From Mesodorylaimus sp. YZB2_4 (lineage: Eukaryota; Nematoda; Enoplea; Dorylaimida; Dorylaimidae), in contig JASANH010000329.1 of assembly GCA_030248295.1 (NCBI GenBank), positions 62,001 through 126,000 on the forward strand: a stretch of 64,000 nucleotides of DNA, given 5' to 3'. The position numbers and the translations under genes were made by a program. A model generated the notes under the pieces. That model worked only from the letters and a program-made list of their open reading frames with translations, had not been told where the DNA came from and searched no databases. Position 1 is the stretch's first letter. Each line of letters opens with the position of its first letter. Of the stretch, positions 34,905 to 46,600 are shown piece by piece.

Positions 34905-37254
34905 ATTAGTACGTAGTTTCAGGCGAATTTGTTTTAGTTTTAATGAAGTCTACGCAACCAATTATCATTGCTGGACCAACTGTGTAAAAAAATGAATTTT
35001 TGGCGTATATTTGCATGCGTCTTGCTCTTGTGTATATTTTGATAAGACTGACTGGGCACATACAATGTGCATGTACAGTACACAACGGTATCGGCCTACA
35101 ATATCTGTGCACGCTGATGTTTTTCTGTTTACCAAGATTTAAATTTTCCGCCATTATCGTGGGTTTGGGCAGCACAAGATGATGATGATGCGCAGCTAGT
35201 GCGAAAACAAAATCGATAAACCATTTCTGGAAAGACATGTTAACCAAGAAAAGTGTATTATCCAACTTACAACTTCCTACTACCGTGCTTACTGCGTCTG
35301 ATTCACAATATATACACGAAAATACAGTTATAGGGAGAGGCGGTAATTCGTCTCTCGTCATAACAAATTCCAACATTCTCTGGAAGATAAAAGACAAAAA
35401 CGTTTTGTGAAATCGAAGAAGTTATAAACCACAGGGGAGGATATCACATTATTTGGACCCTCATTGATCTCACATCGTGAAATCATAAACATATCCTGGA
35501 GTGGAAAACTGATCTTTGCAGTCCAGAGATCCCTTCATAAAAGAATGGAAGAATGGAGCTCATATCCTAAGGAAGGTCTGGTACATGCTGGCGAGGGTTC
35601 AACCTTTCTGAAGTCCTACACCCTGTATTCGAGTTTCGTCATCTTCTACAGAAAAGAGAACAGAAACGGGATCTTATTGTGTCCATTCTAAATATATAGC
35701 GCCCTATGATTTCTCACAGCTAATATTCAAATCCTTGTAATTATCCTTTCAGAAGTATTGAGGGTAAAATCAAACAGCGGTATTGTAGTACAGCAGTGCC
35801 TTCTACTATTACACCAGCAAATAATCCACAACGGCTTGTTTAGGAGACCTTCAGCTGCTGGCAATAAATTCATGTAAACGTATATTTATGGAACGTTTTA
35901 CTTTTTCAGTTGCGGTCGGATAAAAAGTAAAGGCAGCAAACTTGATGTCTAACTTGATGTCGAAGCCACTACAGCAAACCCTTCGGCAAGGAATCGGTTT
36001 TTCACGGCGAAACAGATCAGTCCTTAACTAAAAGAAGCTAGGGTGCTCCTGAGTGCCCAAAAAGTCTGAGAGTTCGAGTTGCAGCGCTACAGCAGTTCCG
36101 AGTGCGATCAAAAGAAGAGACAAGAGATCATGGAAAAAGGCAGAAAATGCTTTCCCACAATTTATCAAGATAGCCTTTCCGTTCAGTGTTTCATTCTCCC
36201 TCTACATACTCCCACCCAGCACGTGTATACTCACAATAAATGACAAAATCCTTTTCCGAGACGCGGGAAAACCCAATTTTTTCGAAAACCAAGCCACATT
36301 CTAATTCTGAGAATTTCATAATGGCTCAATCGTGGTTCCATAGATTTTTCATAACCAACTGAACTTGTACTTCCACCAAGACGTTACAGCAGCGCGGCCA
36401 ATAAAGCAACCGCATCAGATCTCCCAAGTGTTCCTGTCGACCCCTGTCGCGATGGAGCGCGATTGATTTCAATGCTCACATTACAGCCCAGGAGAAGCAT
36501 CGGCGATCTGTGACTTTACGATGTGATTCTGTTCCCCTTTTATGCCTAGTTCGCTTCCTTGTGGCTCAGTCTTCGTTTCTGTCGCTGACCAGAGTGGTCC
36601 CTTATCTTTGTCCGTGAAGGCAGTGTAACCAAGTCTGTGTTATACTCAGGCTCTCATCGTTGGCCGACCAGAGCGGTCGGTCCGCTCATTCTCTCTTCCA
36701 CTCTACGCTCCCACACCGCCGCTCTCGCTACAACTCCTTACCATTACCTGATCGTTACGTGCTTGGGTGACGTAAAATAGCAAAAGCAATAGCAATTGCA
36801 ATGCAATCTGCTCCTTCTGGCAGGTAATTTGTACTCTTGCTGTTTCCGTGTAGCCCCACGCAACAATGGTTTTGTCATCACGTTTTCGTTTCGTAAAGAT
36901 CGATCCGTCAAACAGATTGCATAATTTCGTTCTTTCCAGTCAGGGCCGCTTCGCGCCGATTGCCGCGGTCAGGTGGTGCTTTGCTGTACTTGTACAGGCC
37001 ATACCACATTATTAGCTCAGTGAGCAACAAAAGCAGATCAAGCTGCCTTTGGAATAATCGACTTTCTCACTTCATAGGTACTCAGATAGGCCATGGGTTT
37101 CTCCAGATTACTGAAACGTTTTTCGATACAAATATGTTCGTCTGGCAGCTACCTAAATATCTGGAGCAACACTCAAGAATTCAAGTCGAGATAGTGCATC
37201 ATTATCATTTTTATGTTTTACCACAGCGCTAAACGCAGAAGTAGAATGAATCAC

Positions 37255-37330
37255 GATCCCCGAGCGGGAGTCGAACCCGCACCTCTGAAAGTTGCTGTCC
37301 AGTGTGCTAACTGTGTTACCACTACCACGC
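37255..37330 (-). repeat. tRNA-like relic
   Basis: On the minus strand a perfect T-arm, GCGGGTTCGACTCCCGC, follows an A-box-like GGTAACACAGTTAGCAC and a pairing anticodon-stem candidate with an 8-base loop. The acceptor arms do not pair, so it is unlikely to be a working tRNA. Confidence 0.45.
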
Positions 37331-37835
37331 GCCCAAAGTCCCAATCTCCCTGCTCGTCTAAGCTGGCCATTGTTGGCTAGACACAAGGAACTGGACGTTC
37401 CAGGGATAGGTAGGGAGGCAGGCAATACTCTCGCAGTCAGCAAGAATGAATTATTAAAAGAGGACCATGCCCCCATCTAATCCATCCACTGCTGATTGCT
37501 TAGTAAAGTTTTGAAAAAGTCTAATCTCTGGTTTCTGCTAATTTGGGCAACATTGATGCAGAGGATGTCCATGTAACATTTGCAAGCATTTGAATTGAAT
37601 GCTTGGCACGCGGTGTCGTTCAAGCCAATGCGGATACAAGCGCACCACCGCGTGTACATGCAGCCATTAGATTACACTTGTTGCTGGCTACAGTAGTGCC
37701 AATGAAATAGGTTCGTTTGGGCGTCTCGCTTCTCGTAACGTAACATCAATAAAATCTATGCACATCCTTGCGCTCAATGACCTGTGTGCCAGTTGATGTT
37801 GAATAGTTAGAAGGTAGCTTGGAGGCCTCTAAAAT

Positions 37836-38583
37836 TTCTAAAAAAATCTGTTATCAGACAACAAAAAGGTTAGCCCAGCCACCCTACTCTAACCAAATGC
37901 GAGGCAAGCGAGGTTGGCTGGGCTCCCTCGGCGGCACATGCTTATGTGGACGTGATACATCTACGTTTATGTTGCCTTCAGGGCGAGGCTCACAATCCTT
38001 TTTCCACACTCACCCACAACGCATGTCTCTGTGATGTACTTGGTTCATCGTGAAGTCAGGGGGTCGACTCCCTGCGGGATGTTATTCTGTTTTTCACCAA
38101 AGGCACACCCACATGAATACACTTACTCGTATTCTGGAGTAAGTACAGAAGTTTGGACTTTTGGAATACGATTTTCTTCTGTTACCTAGAACTAGGAAAA
38201 CAGTGAGGACTTGCTCCAGTAAGGTTGCAGCTGCTGTGACTGGGCACGGGTACTGTATGTCTAGCACCTACTCAGTGACACAAGAACAGGAAGTTCAGCT
38301 TCTGTGTTGCCAGCATGCTAACAGCTTTAGGCGCACAACCTTCAGCACTAGTACGACCATCGGCCCTTGTGTTGTCATCTCTATTGCCTGAATGAAGTGG
38401 CTGAGGTAGGGGACGCCCTGTTACACTTTTTTAGAGACAGTTGCAATTCTGTTTGATCACAATTTTTCTACAAACGCCGCCGAGGGAGCCCAGCCAGCCT
38501 CGTCTCGTCTCGCCTTGCATTTGGTTAGAGTAGGGTGGCTGGGCTAACCTTTTTGTTGTCTGATAACAGGTTTTTTTTAGAAG
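37836..38583. mobile_element. Non-autonomous DNA transposon with 100-base inverted repeats
   Basis: The left arm (37836-37935) and right arm (38477-38583) are inverted copies. Shared blocks include CTGTTATCAGACAACAAAAA, GGTTAGCCCAGCCACCCTAC, TCTAACCAAATGC and GGCTGGGCTCCCTCGGCGGC. The 540-base interior has no transposase. No clear target duplication was seen. Confidence 0.75.
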
Positions 38584-38735
38584 TAATAGTACTTTTTCGC
38601 ACCTACATTTGGGCTAGGAGTTGAGAATAGATGGAAGAAATTTGTCGTCTAGTCCTCCTGAGCTGACGCAAATTTGTACAAAGAAGGTTGCCACATTATG
38701 CTCGGTCACTGAAGCCTACCGCGCATAAGTTCCAG

Positions 38736-38760
38736 AGTGGCTGGGCTAAACAGGCAGCTA
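38736..38760 (+). repeat. 25-base repeat, copy 1
   Basis: GTGGCTGGGCTAAACAGGCA followed by GCTA. An identical stretch lies at 40182-40206. GTGGCTGGGCTAA also occurs inside the right arm of the element at 37836-38583. Confidence 0.7.
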
Positions 38761-38868
38761 ATGTGGCTGTTTTAGGCAGGGGGTTTTCAATTGTGAGCAC
38801 TCCACTGCCGTTTGTGGCGGTAATATTACTGTTACCGATTAATATTACCAATTAATTAATGTTACCAA

Positions 38869-38896
38869 CAGAAAATATTACTAGTAATATTTTCTG
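38869..38896. repeat. 28-base perfect palindrome
   Basis: CAGAAAATATTACT followed directly by its reverse complement AGTAATATTTTCTG. It lies in an AT-rich patch with further GGTAATATTAC / GTTACC pairs, probably the end of a mobile element. Confidence 0.8.
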
Positions 38897-40181
38897 GTGG
38901 CAAATGGCCTCGATTTCCGCAACAAATATTCTTTGCTACAGAGAATGTACAAAAGATCGCAGGTAGATTTTTAAAAAATTTTGGGCTTAGAAATCAAAAC
39001 ATTAAAAAGCAAGCCAACTAATCCGCCAAACTAAAGCAAAAATTTCAACCAAACCAAACAGAACAGATCACTCGTCTCGGCTCGGCCGGCCAGTAAGTGC
39101 GTTGCCAGATGCAAAAATGAAAACTCGCTGTCAGGGACCTGTAAATCCGCTAAAATTCCGCTATCATACCCAAGAAATCCGCGGAAAAATTCGAATTTTT
39201 CCGCAAAAAAACGATATTTTAGCGACTACGTAGTTTTAAATGAAGCGCGAAGTATATAAAACAAAAGGCGTTCACTCACACATGCCCATACTGTGGGGGT
39301 CGACCACCCTACTCCGTCTAAATCTTGTAATTAGAGCACACAATACTGAAGAATGAGGAGCCAAGGACGAGCGGATCAAGAACTCTGACTTTACTTGGTA
39401 CCGACTGATCGTGAGCTGAGCTGAATTTGTTGCCAAATACAGTAGATAGGGCTGGGAATGGTCGAAAAACTAATTGCGTTCCCGATTTCTGGCTCCCCAC
39501 TCGTATAATCGACCCTTCAGATCACAACACGCGGACAAAACTGCCAACAAGTGTTGGAAAAAGGGCACGCTGCTTCAATAATGTGGTAATGTAGGCTGCT
39601 ATATCCAGATTTACACCAATCCCCCAGAATCCGCCAAAAAATCCAAAATCCACAGCAAATTTCGCTGTTTATCCCGCTGTCGGGCAAAAAATCCGCCAGA
39701 TCTAGCGGATTCTAGCTGCATCTGCCAAAGCTGGCAGTAAGTAATTTCAACGAGGGGTAAATACGGCTAACGGTAACAGCGCGCGCCGCACGGTTAATAA
39801 AAATATTCCGCCTGCTGGTGGTACGCCTTAAAATTCAGTTTTTGGAGCTCAAAAAATTAATTAGCGCGAATCCTAAAATCACACCCTCAAAAGAATACTT
39901 CGCGCCATGAGAGCTTTAAGAAAAACCAACTCTTTTGTCCGTAGCTTTAGTGGTTATCGCTGTGGACAGGACTTGAGTACTTCGCCGTCGTCTTCCGTCG
40001 TCATCTCTGGAACAGCAAAACGTGCATTTTGGATCTCGAGAACGGCTGAACCATTTCAAACGAAATTTTTCACGGTCATTGGCCCCGGCAAACATAGCTC
40101 ACCCCAAAATTTTGTGCATTTTTGTTGATTTGTTGTCGAGTTATGAACGATCAAAGTTGCCCGCTTAACATTGCGCGTCTG

Positions 40182-40206
40182 TGTGGCTGGGCTAAACAGG
40201 CAGCTA
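40182..40206 (+). repeat. 25-base repeat, copy 2
   Basis: Second copy of the 38736 repeat; the following bases diverge (CCGCGCCTG). Confidence 0.7.
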
Positions 40207-40952
40207 CCGCGCCTGTTGATATAGATAGCTGGCCAGTTTGTGAATTCGGATAACCTTTCAAATAATTAGAGTCTTTTCCCATCAGCTAAAAATCACTGAA
40301 GGGATTCCTATTATTTTTCCATTCTTCACATACCATTTTGCGGATTTCGAAAGCAAAACTTTCTTTTCCGCGAAATATTTTGCTGTACATTATTTTTGCT
40401 TGGTAGCCTCTTTGGTGCTTGACAGCGACTTTGATGTTGATGCTGCCATGCTCCTATCTCCTATCAGCTACTATCTGCTTTCTATGGGCATGTACACGCC
40501 GCATGATGCCGGCACGCGGAGGGCGTGTATTCTCAAAGAAGTCCACTTACTAATTCAAGGCGATGACACTATGGTCGTCTTGACTACAAGTAACCCTCGA
40601 GTCTAAGCAAAGTCAGAGGCCTGTTGTAAATAATTTTTACCTCGCAACCCCCTTCGATTTTTATTCCACCCATCGCTTCTCTCCCCATCACGGTTAGACT
40701 GGGAGCTTTGTCAAAACTGGTACCTACCTGCGTGTAGTACTCACGGCCTGTCGCGTATGCACCTGGCCCCATTTAGGGCCGTTAGAAAGTAAATTGTTAA
40801 GCGAGTCCGTTTAGCATTCAGGGCAGCAAAACAGGATGTGTCCTTTTCAGTGAACAAGCTATGTTGCTCTTTGAATAATCGTTACTTTGTCGGCAGCGGG
40901 CGCTTGCGCCCATTTTCGAACACCTAGTTATCCCCTCCTATTCAACACTACT

Positions 40953-42759
40953 ATGCGATCCCGTCAAGCCATTGCCATCCCACTGATCTTATCGCTTACA
41001 CTATTATTTTTATACGCATCTTATTGCCCGGGATTATATAAAAACTATTTACAAAGTACTTCTACTGTGGATGACTCTAACTTTGATCGGCCTATAAGCC
41101 ATGTGTTAATTCAAGATAACCCTGAATGGCCAACGACTGAATTCCAGCAATGGGAAACCAAATATCGACAATGCCTGTCGGCCGGACTGATAAAAGGCAT
41201 TGGTTGGATGGGATACAATAAAGTTATTGAGTCGTGCAACGCTAGTTACGTCAGAAACAAATTTCAAGTGAAATATGTGAAGAACCAAGATGACACGAAA
41301 TTGGCAATATTGCCTCGGTAAGTTCCCCAATTCTGCACTTTCTGCCTGAAGACTTGTGCTCGATGAACTTTATACACCTCTACTTGGTACCTGTATATAG
41401 TATTGCGCATTGAATACATTTAGGTATATGATACTTGATTTTCTCTATCTGCACGAATCTGAATAATGCCTGTACTTTTCACTCAAAATTCCCTGAGGGG
41501 AGGAGATCTCAAGTTGGGTCCAGGTGACAGGCATTTATTTTTGACATTTATAATAAATACTTATTATATATAACGGATTAACAGATATATATAGCAGATT
41601 AACAGATATATAATAGACTGATACATATATCTATAACAGCATATAACAGATTAACAGATGTAACAGATTTGTAACAGATTTACAGATTTACAGATATATA
41701 ACAGATTTACAGATATATAACAGATTTTTCAGATATATAACAGATTTACAGATATATAACAGATTTACAGATATATAACAGATTTACAGATATATAACAG
41801 ATTTACAGATATATAACAGATTTACAGATATATAACAGATTTACAGATATATAACAGATTTACAGATATATAACAGATTTACAGATGTATAACAGATTTA
41901 CAGATATATATATATATAACAGATTAACAGATATAAAAACGGGATTAACAGAATTATATAACGGATTAACACATATTTGAGTATATATGTGTATGTATCA
42001 TACATACTCAAATAACGACATTATTAATCCGAATGGGAAGCTAAGCAAGTACCTATCCATGTGTGACGTGCAGTATGCATACCGTATGAACATACTGTTC
42101 ATGGCATATTCATCTCGTATTTTACAACCACTGAGTTTTTTAACTTCAGGCATCCCCCACATTCGTCTACCCCCATTCCATGCATTCTCGTTACGTTGGG
42201 CGTTGGAGGCGATATCGACGCAGAACTGCAAATGAAAAAGCTTCTTCCAAACTGCCAATTCCACGGAGCCGATCCAATACGAGAAAGTGGAATTATTTAT
42301 GAAAAAATAGGCAACTACTATGAATTAGCAGTCAGCGACAAACACGGCTACTATATGGCTAGTGTATTGGAAAACAAGAAATATATTAACCGAAACATAT
42401 CAGCTGTTTCGTTTCTTGATTTCCTGACGACAAATGCCAAGGCTACGCGGATCGACTATTTGTTCATGGACAATGAAGGCCCAGAATTCAAAATTATGCC
42501 ACAATTTCTGAATGATGGTATTTTAGAAAAGAATGATGTCATTATTTGTCAGATATCGTTAGAAATGCACGGCCCCCTAGCTTTGCAAAATATGACAGTC
42601 GCCAATTATGTGGACTTATTGAAAATGATGGTCAGCAATTCGCCCTTGTTGCCACTGTGGGCCGAGCCCATAAACCCGCACGAGAGATCTTATTATCTGA
42701 ATGTTAGGCACCCATTCTGTGTTGAGAAATATGTAAGCAAATATTTCATGCCGGCATAA
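40953..42759 (+). CDS. FkbM-type methyltransferase-like type II membrane protein
   Basis: Exons 40953-41317 and 42150-42759 join in phase 2 and give 324 residues. The true ATG follows an upstream open stretch without ATG. A signal anchor (AIPLILSLTLLFLYA, residues about 6-25) suggests a Golgi-lumenal or extracellular catalytic part. The domain has the family landmarks: TLGVGGDIDAELQMKKLLPN (SAM-site glycine loop), CQFHGADPI, YELAVSDKHGYY, SFLDFL, IDYLFMDNEGPEF, IICQISLEMHG. This pattern (GADP, DxEGxEF, CQxxxExH) is that of the FkbM-domain family expanded in nematodes; substrates are generally unknown. The 832-base intron contains a 19-base satellite. No frame damage is seen. Confidence 0.82.
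41545..41975. repeat. 19-base satellite within an intron
   Basis: The core at about 41690-41910 consists of roughly eleven nearly identical units of ACAGATTTACAGATATATA. Degraded units extend both ways. It fills about half of the FkbM-like gene's only intron. Confidence 0.9.
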
Positions 42760-43690
42760 GTATGCCAGGAAAGGTGAAGAAACCTTTTTTTATTCAATAT
42801 GATTATTAGGTGCCGTTTGGCTTGCGGAAAATTGCCAAATTACTCAACAGCCGATAGTGTGCGTTTTAATTAGACCATTTTTGCCATGTACGCATGATAG
42901 AGATATGGGTGATGCAGGTCTTGCAGGGACTCGTACATGCAGGTACTCAATTAATTACTGCGGGCTATGGCAGGGACACTACGAAATTGAGTATATTATG
43001 AGTATGGATAGTGGGTATGGGTATCAAAAGGTATATAGCAGTATACAGTATACTCTGAAAATTAATTTGGAGAGAAGAGTTTTTTATGCATATGATACAT
43101 ATCTTATCATGTGACTCATAATATAGGCATGGATATACGAACGACGAGATGTAATTACTACTAATTAATAGCATTAAAAACAGCACAGTTTCAATACGCG
43201 TCATTCGTATATCTTATGTGTAGCATTGTATGCACTGTGTACGAGTATATAACTATCTATCGATCTTTCTGCGTAGACATATTTATATATATATATACGT
43301 ACTATATTTATTTATTTATATACATACTATATATATTTACATATATACATACTGTATACACATATATATATATATACATATATTATACAGCGCATTTATT
43401 GATTATGTATCCTGTATCATGTAGTCACATGATGCAGGCCAGAACCTCACTCCTCGGCGCCAATAACTTGTGCATGCGTGCAGTACATCGACTTCGTCTG
43501 ATGGATATACAGTATCTGGTCACTCATATCGTCACGCCACGCTGTTATAGCACCTCACGCTACACGAGATACCTTCTGTTAAAGAAAGCATCACAAAACT
43601 GAAATCATCGACTTATCTAAGGCCTCTCAAATTCCAACATCAAATGACAAACCACCAGTATACGATTCTACAATATGAACCCAAACTCTT
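42760..43690. other. Spacer between convergent genes
   Basis: No exon recognised. It holds a TA-rich microsatellite at 43285-43390. Confidence 0.5.
43285..43390. repeat. TA-rich microsatellite
   Basis: Alternating TATATA runs broken by TAC and TTT. The neighbouring open frames there, made of Tyr/Ile repeats, are artefacts of it. Confidence 0.85.
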
Positions 43691-46600
43691 TCACTTAGCA
43701 AGCAAAACAGGGAGCATCAAAGCTAGTGCTAATGTGGTCAATCTGAACAGATTATCACGCAATGAAAAGCTGGTTGATGCAGCGCCACTTAGACCACGGC
43801 ATTCGGTTGGGAATGGGTCGACGAATCCTTTGTCGTCATAACTCAGCGTTTTCCATATTTGCTCTGGCTGATTCCGCAGGTCGAAGCGCTCGAGTTTTGA
43901 TGTCGCATTGCTAAAATTGAAGGTCTTTTAAAAAGCGGAATCATGTCAAGACAGGGCTTGTTTTGGGAGGAGCTGCAAATCATAGCCAGAAAATGACATA
44001 TTTTGCGCATTTTAGGCAAGAATCATAAAGTGTGCAGAAAGATTTATTTGGCATATTCCTAGACCCTTTTTACCCCCCGAGTACAAGCATTTCTTGCAGC
44101 AATGCATGGCCAGAATTAAATCGATCTTACCTGAAGATCAAGTCCAAAAAGTGGCTGTCCCTATCCGTCTCATTGAAGGCGATATAAGTGCGCAGCCAGT
44201 CGAAGTGGGGTCGAGCCCGTTCTTGAGCCAGGATCCAAAAATCTTGCCAGCGTGATAACTGTTCGATGCTAACATCGGGTCTTGCAACCTGAAATGATGA
44301 ACAGGACTAGAAACACTCACCATGGGGAAAGGAGCAATACGTAGAAAAAAAGCAGTTGCGATAAAACGCTTTTCAGCACAACCGAATTATTAGAAGCTCA
44401 AACAAAAAATCAGCAAGTTCAGATTTGATGGTCGGACACCAAATCCTAAAGAGAGTTTCAAAGCCCTTCTGACAGTTCAGATTTAGAGCAATACGTTGCG
44501 CGATGCAGGTGAGCAATGCGAGATCTCATTTTCAGAAGCAAACGAATATCCAAAACATAAATCAGCCAGCATCGAAACCAAAACTATTCTTACCATCCAT
44601 CTGTCGGGTATCTTCCCCAAATTACATCGTTCTAAGGCCTCGACCGAAAACTTCTCCATGCTAGTACCATCGCCGCAAAGTAAATAAATTTCGTGCAAAT
44701 TGACACTCCTAAAATCTTGGACGTTCGCTTCTTTTAAAAGCTTCAGAGCTGAAATACAAAGAGTCCAGAATTTTTCATATACAAGCAAAAAATGAGGAGC
44801 TTACTTTCCAAAGCAGTGCTTCTTACAAAGGCTACATCGCCTTTTTTCCGAAGTACGCACCGTAAGGCACCAATATCTGAAAAAAAAGTGTATTCTCTCA
44901 TGTGTGTTCTGCTGACGATCATTTACAGGCTTTTTATTTAGGAATTCAAGAGATTTTTAAAAAGTTTCGAAAAAAATGAAACTTACCACCGTAATAAGTA
45001 TCGAACAAGATATGCTGAGCGTCTTCGGCCTCTGCTGGCGTCTTGCACGTCCCGACACTCGCACTACCACACGCAGCGCACAATCGATTCGCCTTTTCTT
45101 GATTGATTGGATCTGAAAATTCGAAATATTTAACCTTCAAAAATCAAAAACTAAAACTAAATTTACAAGCATCATTTCGCCCCAATGTTACGTCGACATT
45201 TTTTGCACCAGGCACGCAGGATGGTCTGAGTCTATCGGCCCAAGCCTCAGTCAGCCGACACTCTTCCGCGGGCAAATATCCCAGCCGTTTGAATGCACTG
45301 TTTGGTGCTTCCCATCCAGCAAAGCTATCCGTGCCAGAACTGCACACACCAGCTAATTGTCCTAAAAACACAAAATTAAATTTCCCGCCAATTTTGAAAT
45401 GTACTATTTCATACTTTCCGAATCAGTATTCAATAAATTTTTCAATCCACTGATTTTAGGATGTCGTCCAAACATGACAGCGACGGCGAACGGTCGTCGA
45501 GCGCCATGATGATAGGTTTCGCGCATCAATGGCCTGGCACGGCCAGCTCGAACATAATCGTCGGCGCGATGGGCAGACAAGACAGCGATGTCAGCTTGGC
45601 CTTTTTGAAGCAAGTCCAAACATTTACTTTTCGAATAACCCACAATGCATTGTAAGGATGGCGATGGCAAGGCGGCAGCTCCGAATGCCAATTGCATTTC
45701 GTGGCATTTTTGCTTTTCCGCGTCACTGATTACACAAAGGCGCATCAGATTCTTATCAGCGCATTCGGATGTTGGAGCAACACTAGCATTCATGGCGTTC
45801 AAAAATGAGCGACCACCTTCTAGACGCAAATAATCCAAGGGTGTCGGTGTCCACGTTCTATTGCCCAGGCTACGAACTTCGACCACACTCTCATCGGCGA
45901 TGAAAGAGCGAGAAAAGTCATCGTAATTTTGAGCTTTAGCCATCATGTGAAGTTTTCGAATAAATTCGCCGTAAAAACGCACCTAAAGCAACAGAATTAT
46001 TAGAATGTCTAGTTCTACAAATATTTCAACCAGTCACAGCGCAAGGCGCCTGCTGATTGGATGGTTATTTGAATGCTGAAGGAGTGCCCAGCTTCTGCTC
46101 AAATACAGTGACATTTCCAAACTATGTCGCTTTAGTTTTAATAAAACTCCGTGCGGAGATAAAATATTCGCGATCATGTCAAAGAAGAAAGACGGAGGGT
46201 GAATTCAGGACTGAATTTGCAACATTCAATAAGAAGATTCCATGTTTTTCCTGCGGCGTAATAATGCCTGAGCAAGAAACAACAGCAAGTCTCCAGAAAA
46301 TTTTCTTTGATTCAAATAAGCTTGTAATTGCAAAATTACACACGACCCAAAAAAGCCAGGCCGTGCTTAACATGTAACATAGCTTATTATGATGGAGAAA
46401 ATGAGATCATAAATTCTGTATGTGTCTACAGTATTTTCTTCTCAGTGTGCACTTGATTGTTTGTCACAATCAGATACGCTCATGTTCTGCCCACCGAGAG
46501 GGGAAGGGTGCTGAGCTTTTAAAACAGTAAAAGTGACTGAAATTGAAGCCAAGAGCTCACTCACTCCGCGATCCTTTTCCAGTCCGACAGGTTCATTTCG

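Larger units (their letters stand above)
34905..40952. other. Six-kilobase gene-free, repeat-rich stretch
   Basis: No convincing exon was found. It contains a tRNA-like relic (37255-37330), an element with 100-base inverted ends (37836-38583), a repeated 25-mer (38736 and 40182), a palindromic AT-rich patch (38820-38896) and sequence with recurring AAATCCGC (39140-39720). Confidence 0.5.

Noticed and set aside
34906..35397. 163-codon open frame on the minus strand
   Set aside because: It starts at TTG, has no domain, no signal peptide and a composition unlike the real genes here; likely chance.
37255..37330. A working tRNA gene
   Set aside because: The T-arm is perfect but the acceptor arms do not pair and the anticodon loop has eight bases.
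38820..38830. TAATATTAC with flanking complementary bases, like a rolling-circle viral origin
   Set aside because: It lies in an AT-rich palindromic patch with several similar words and no Rep-like frame nearby; coincidence is more likely.
43216..43602. 128-codon frame rich in Tyr and Ile
   Set aside because: It is translated microsatellite.
45103..45833. Several plus-strand frames of 60-116 codons
   Set aside because: They are shadows of transferrin-like exons on the minus strand.
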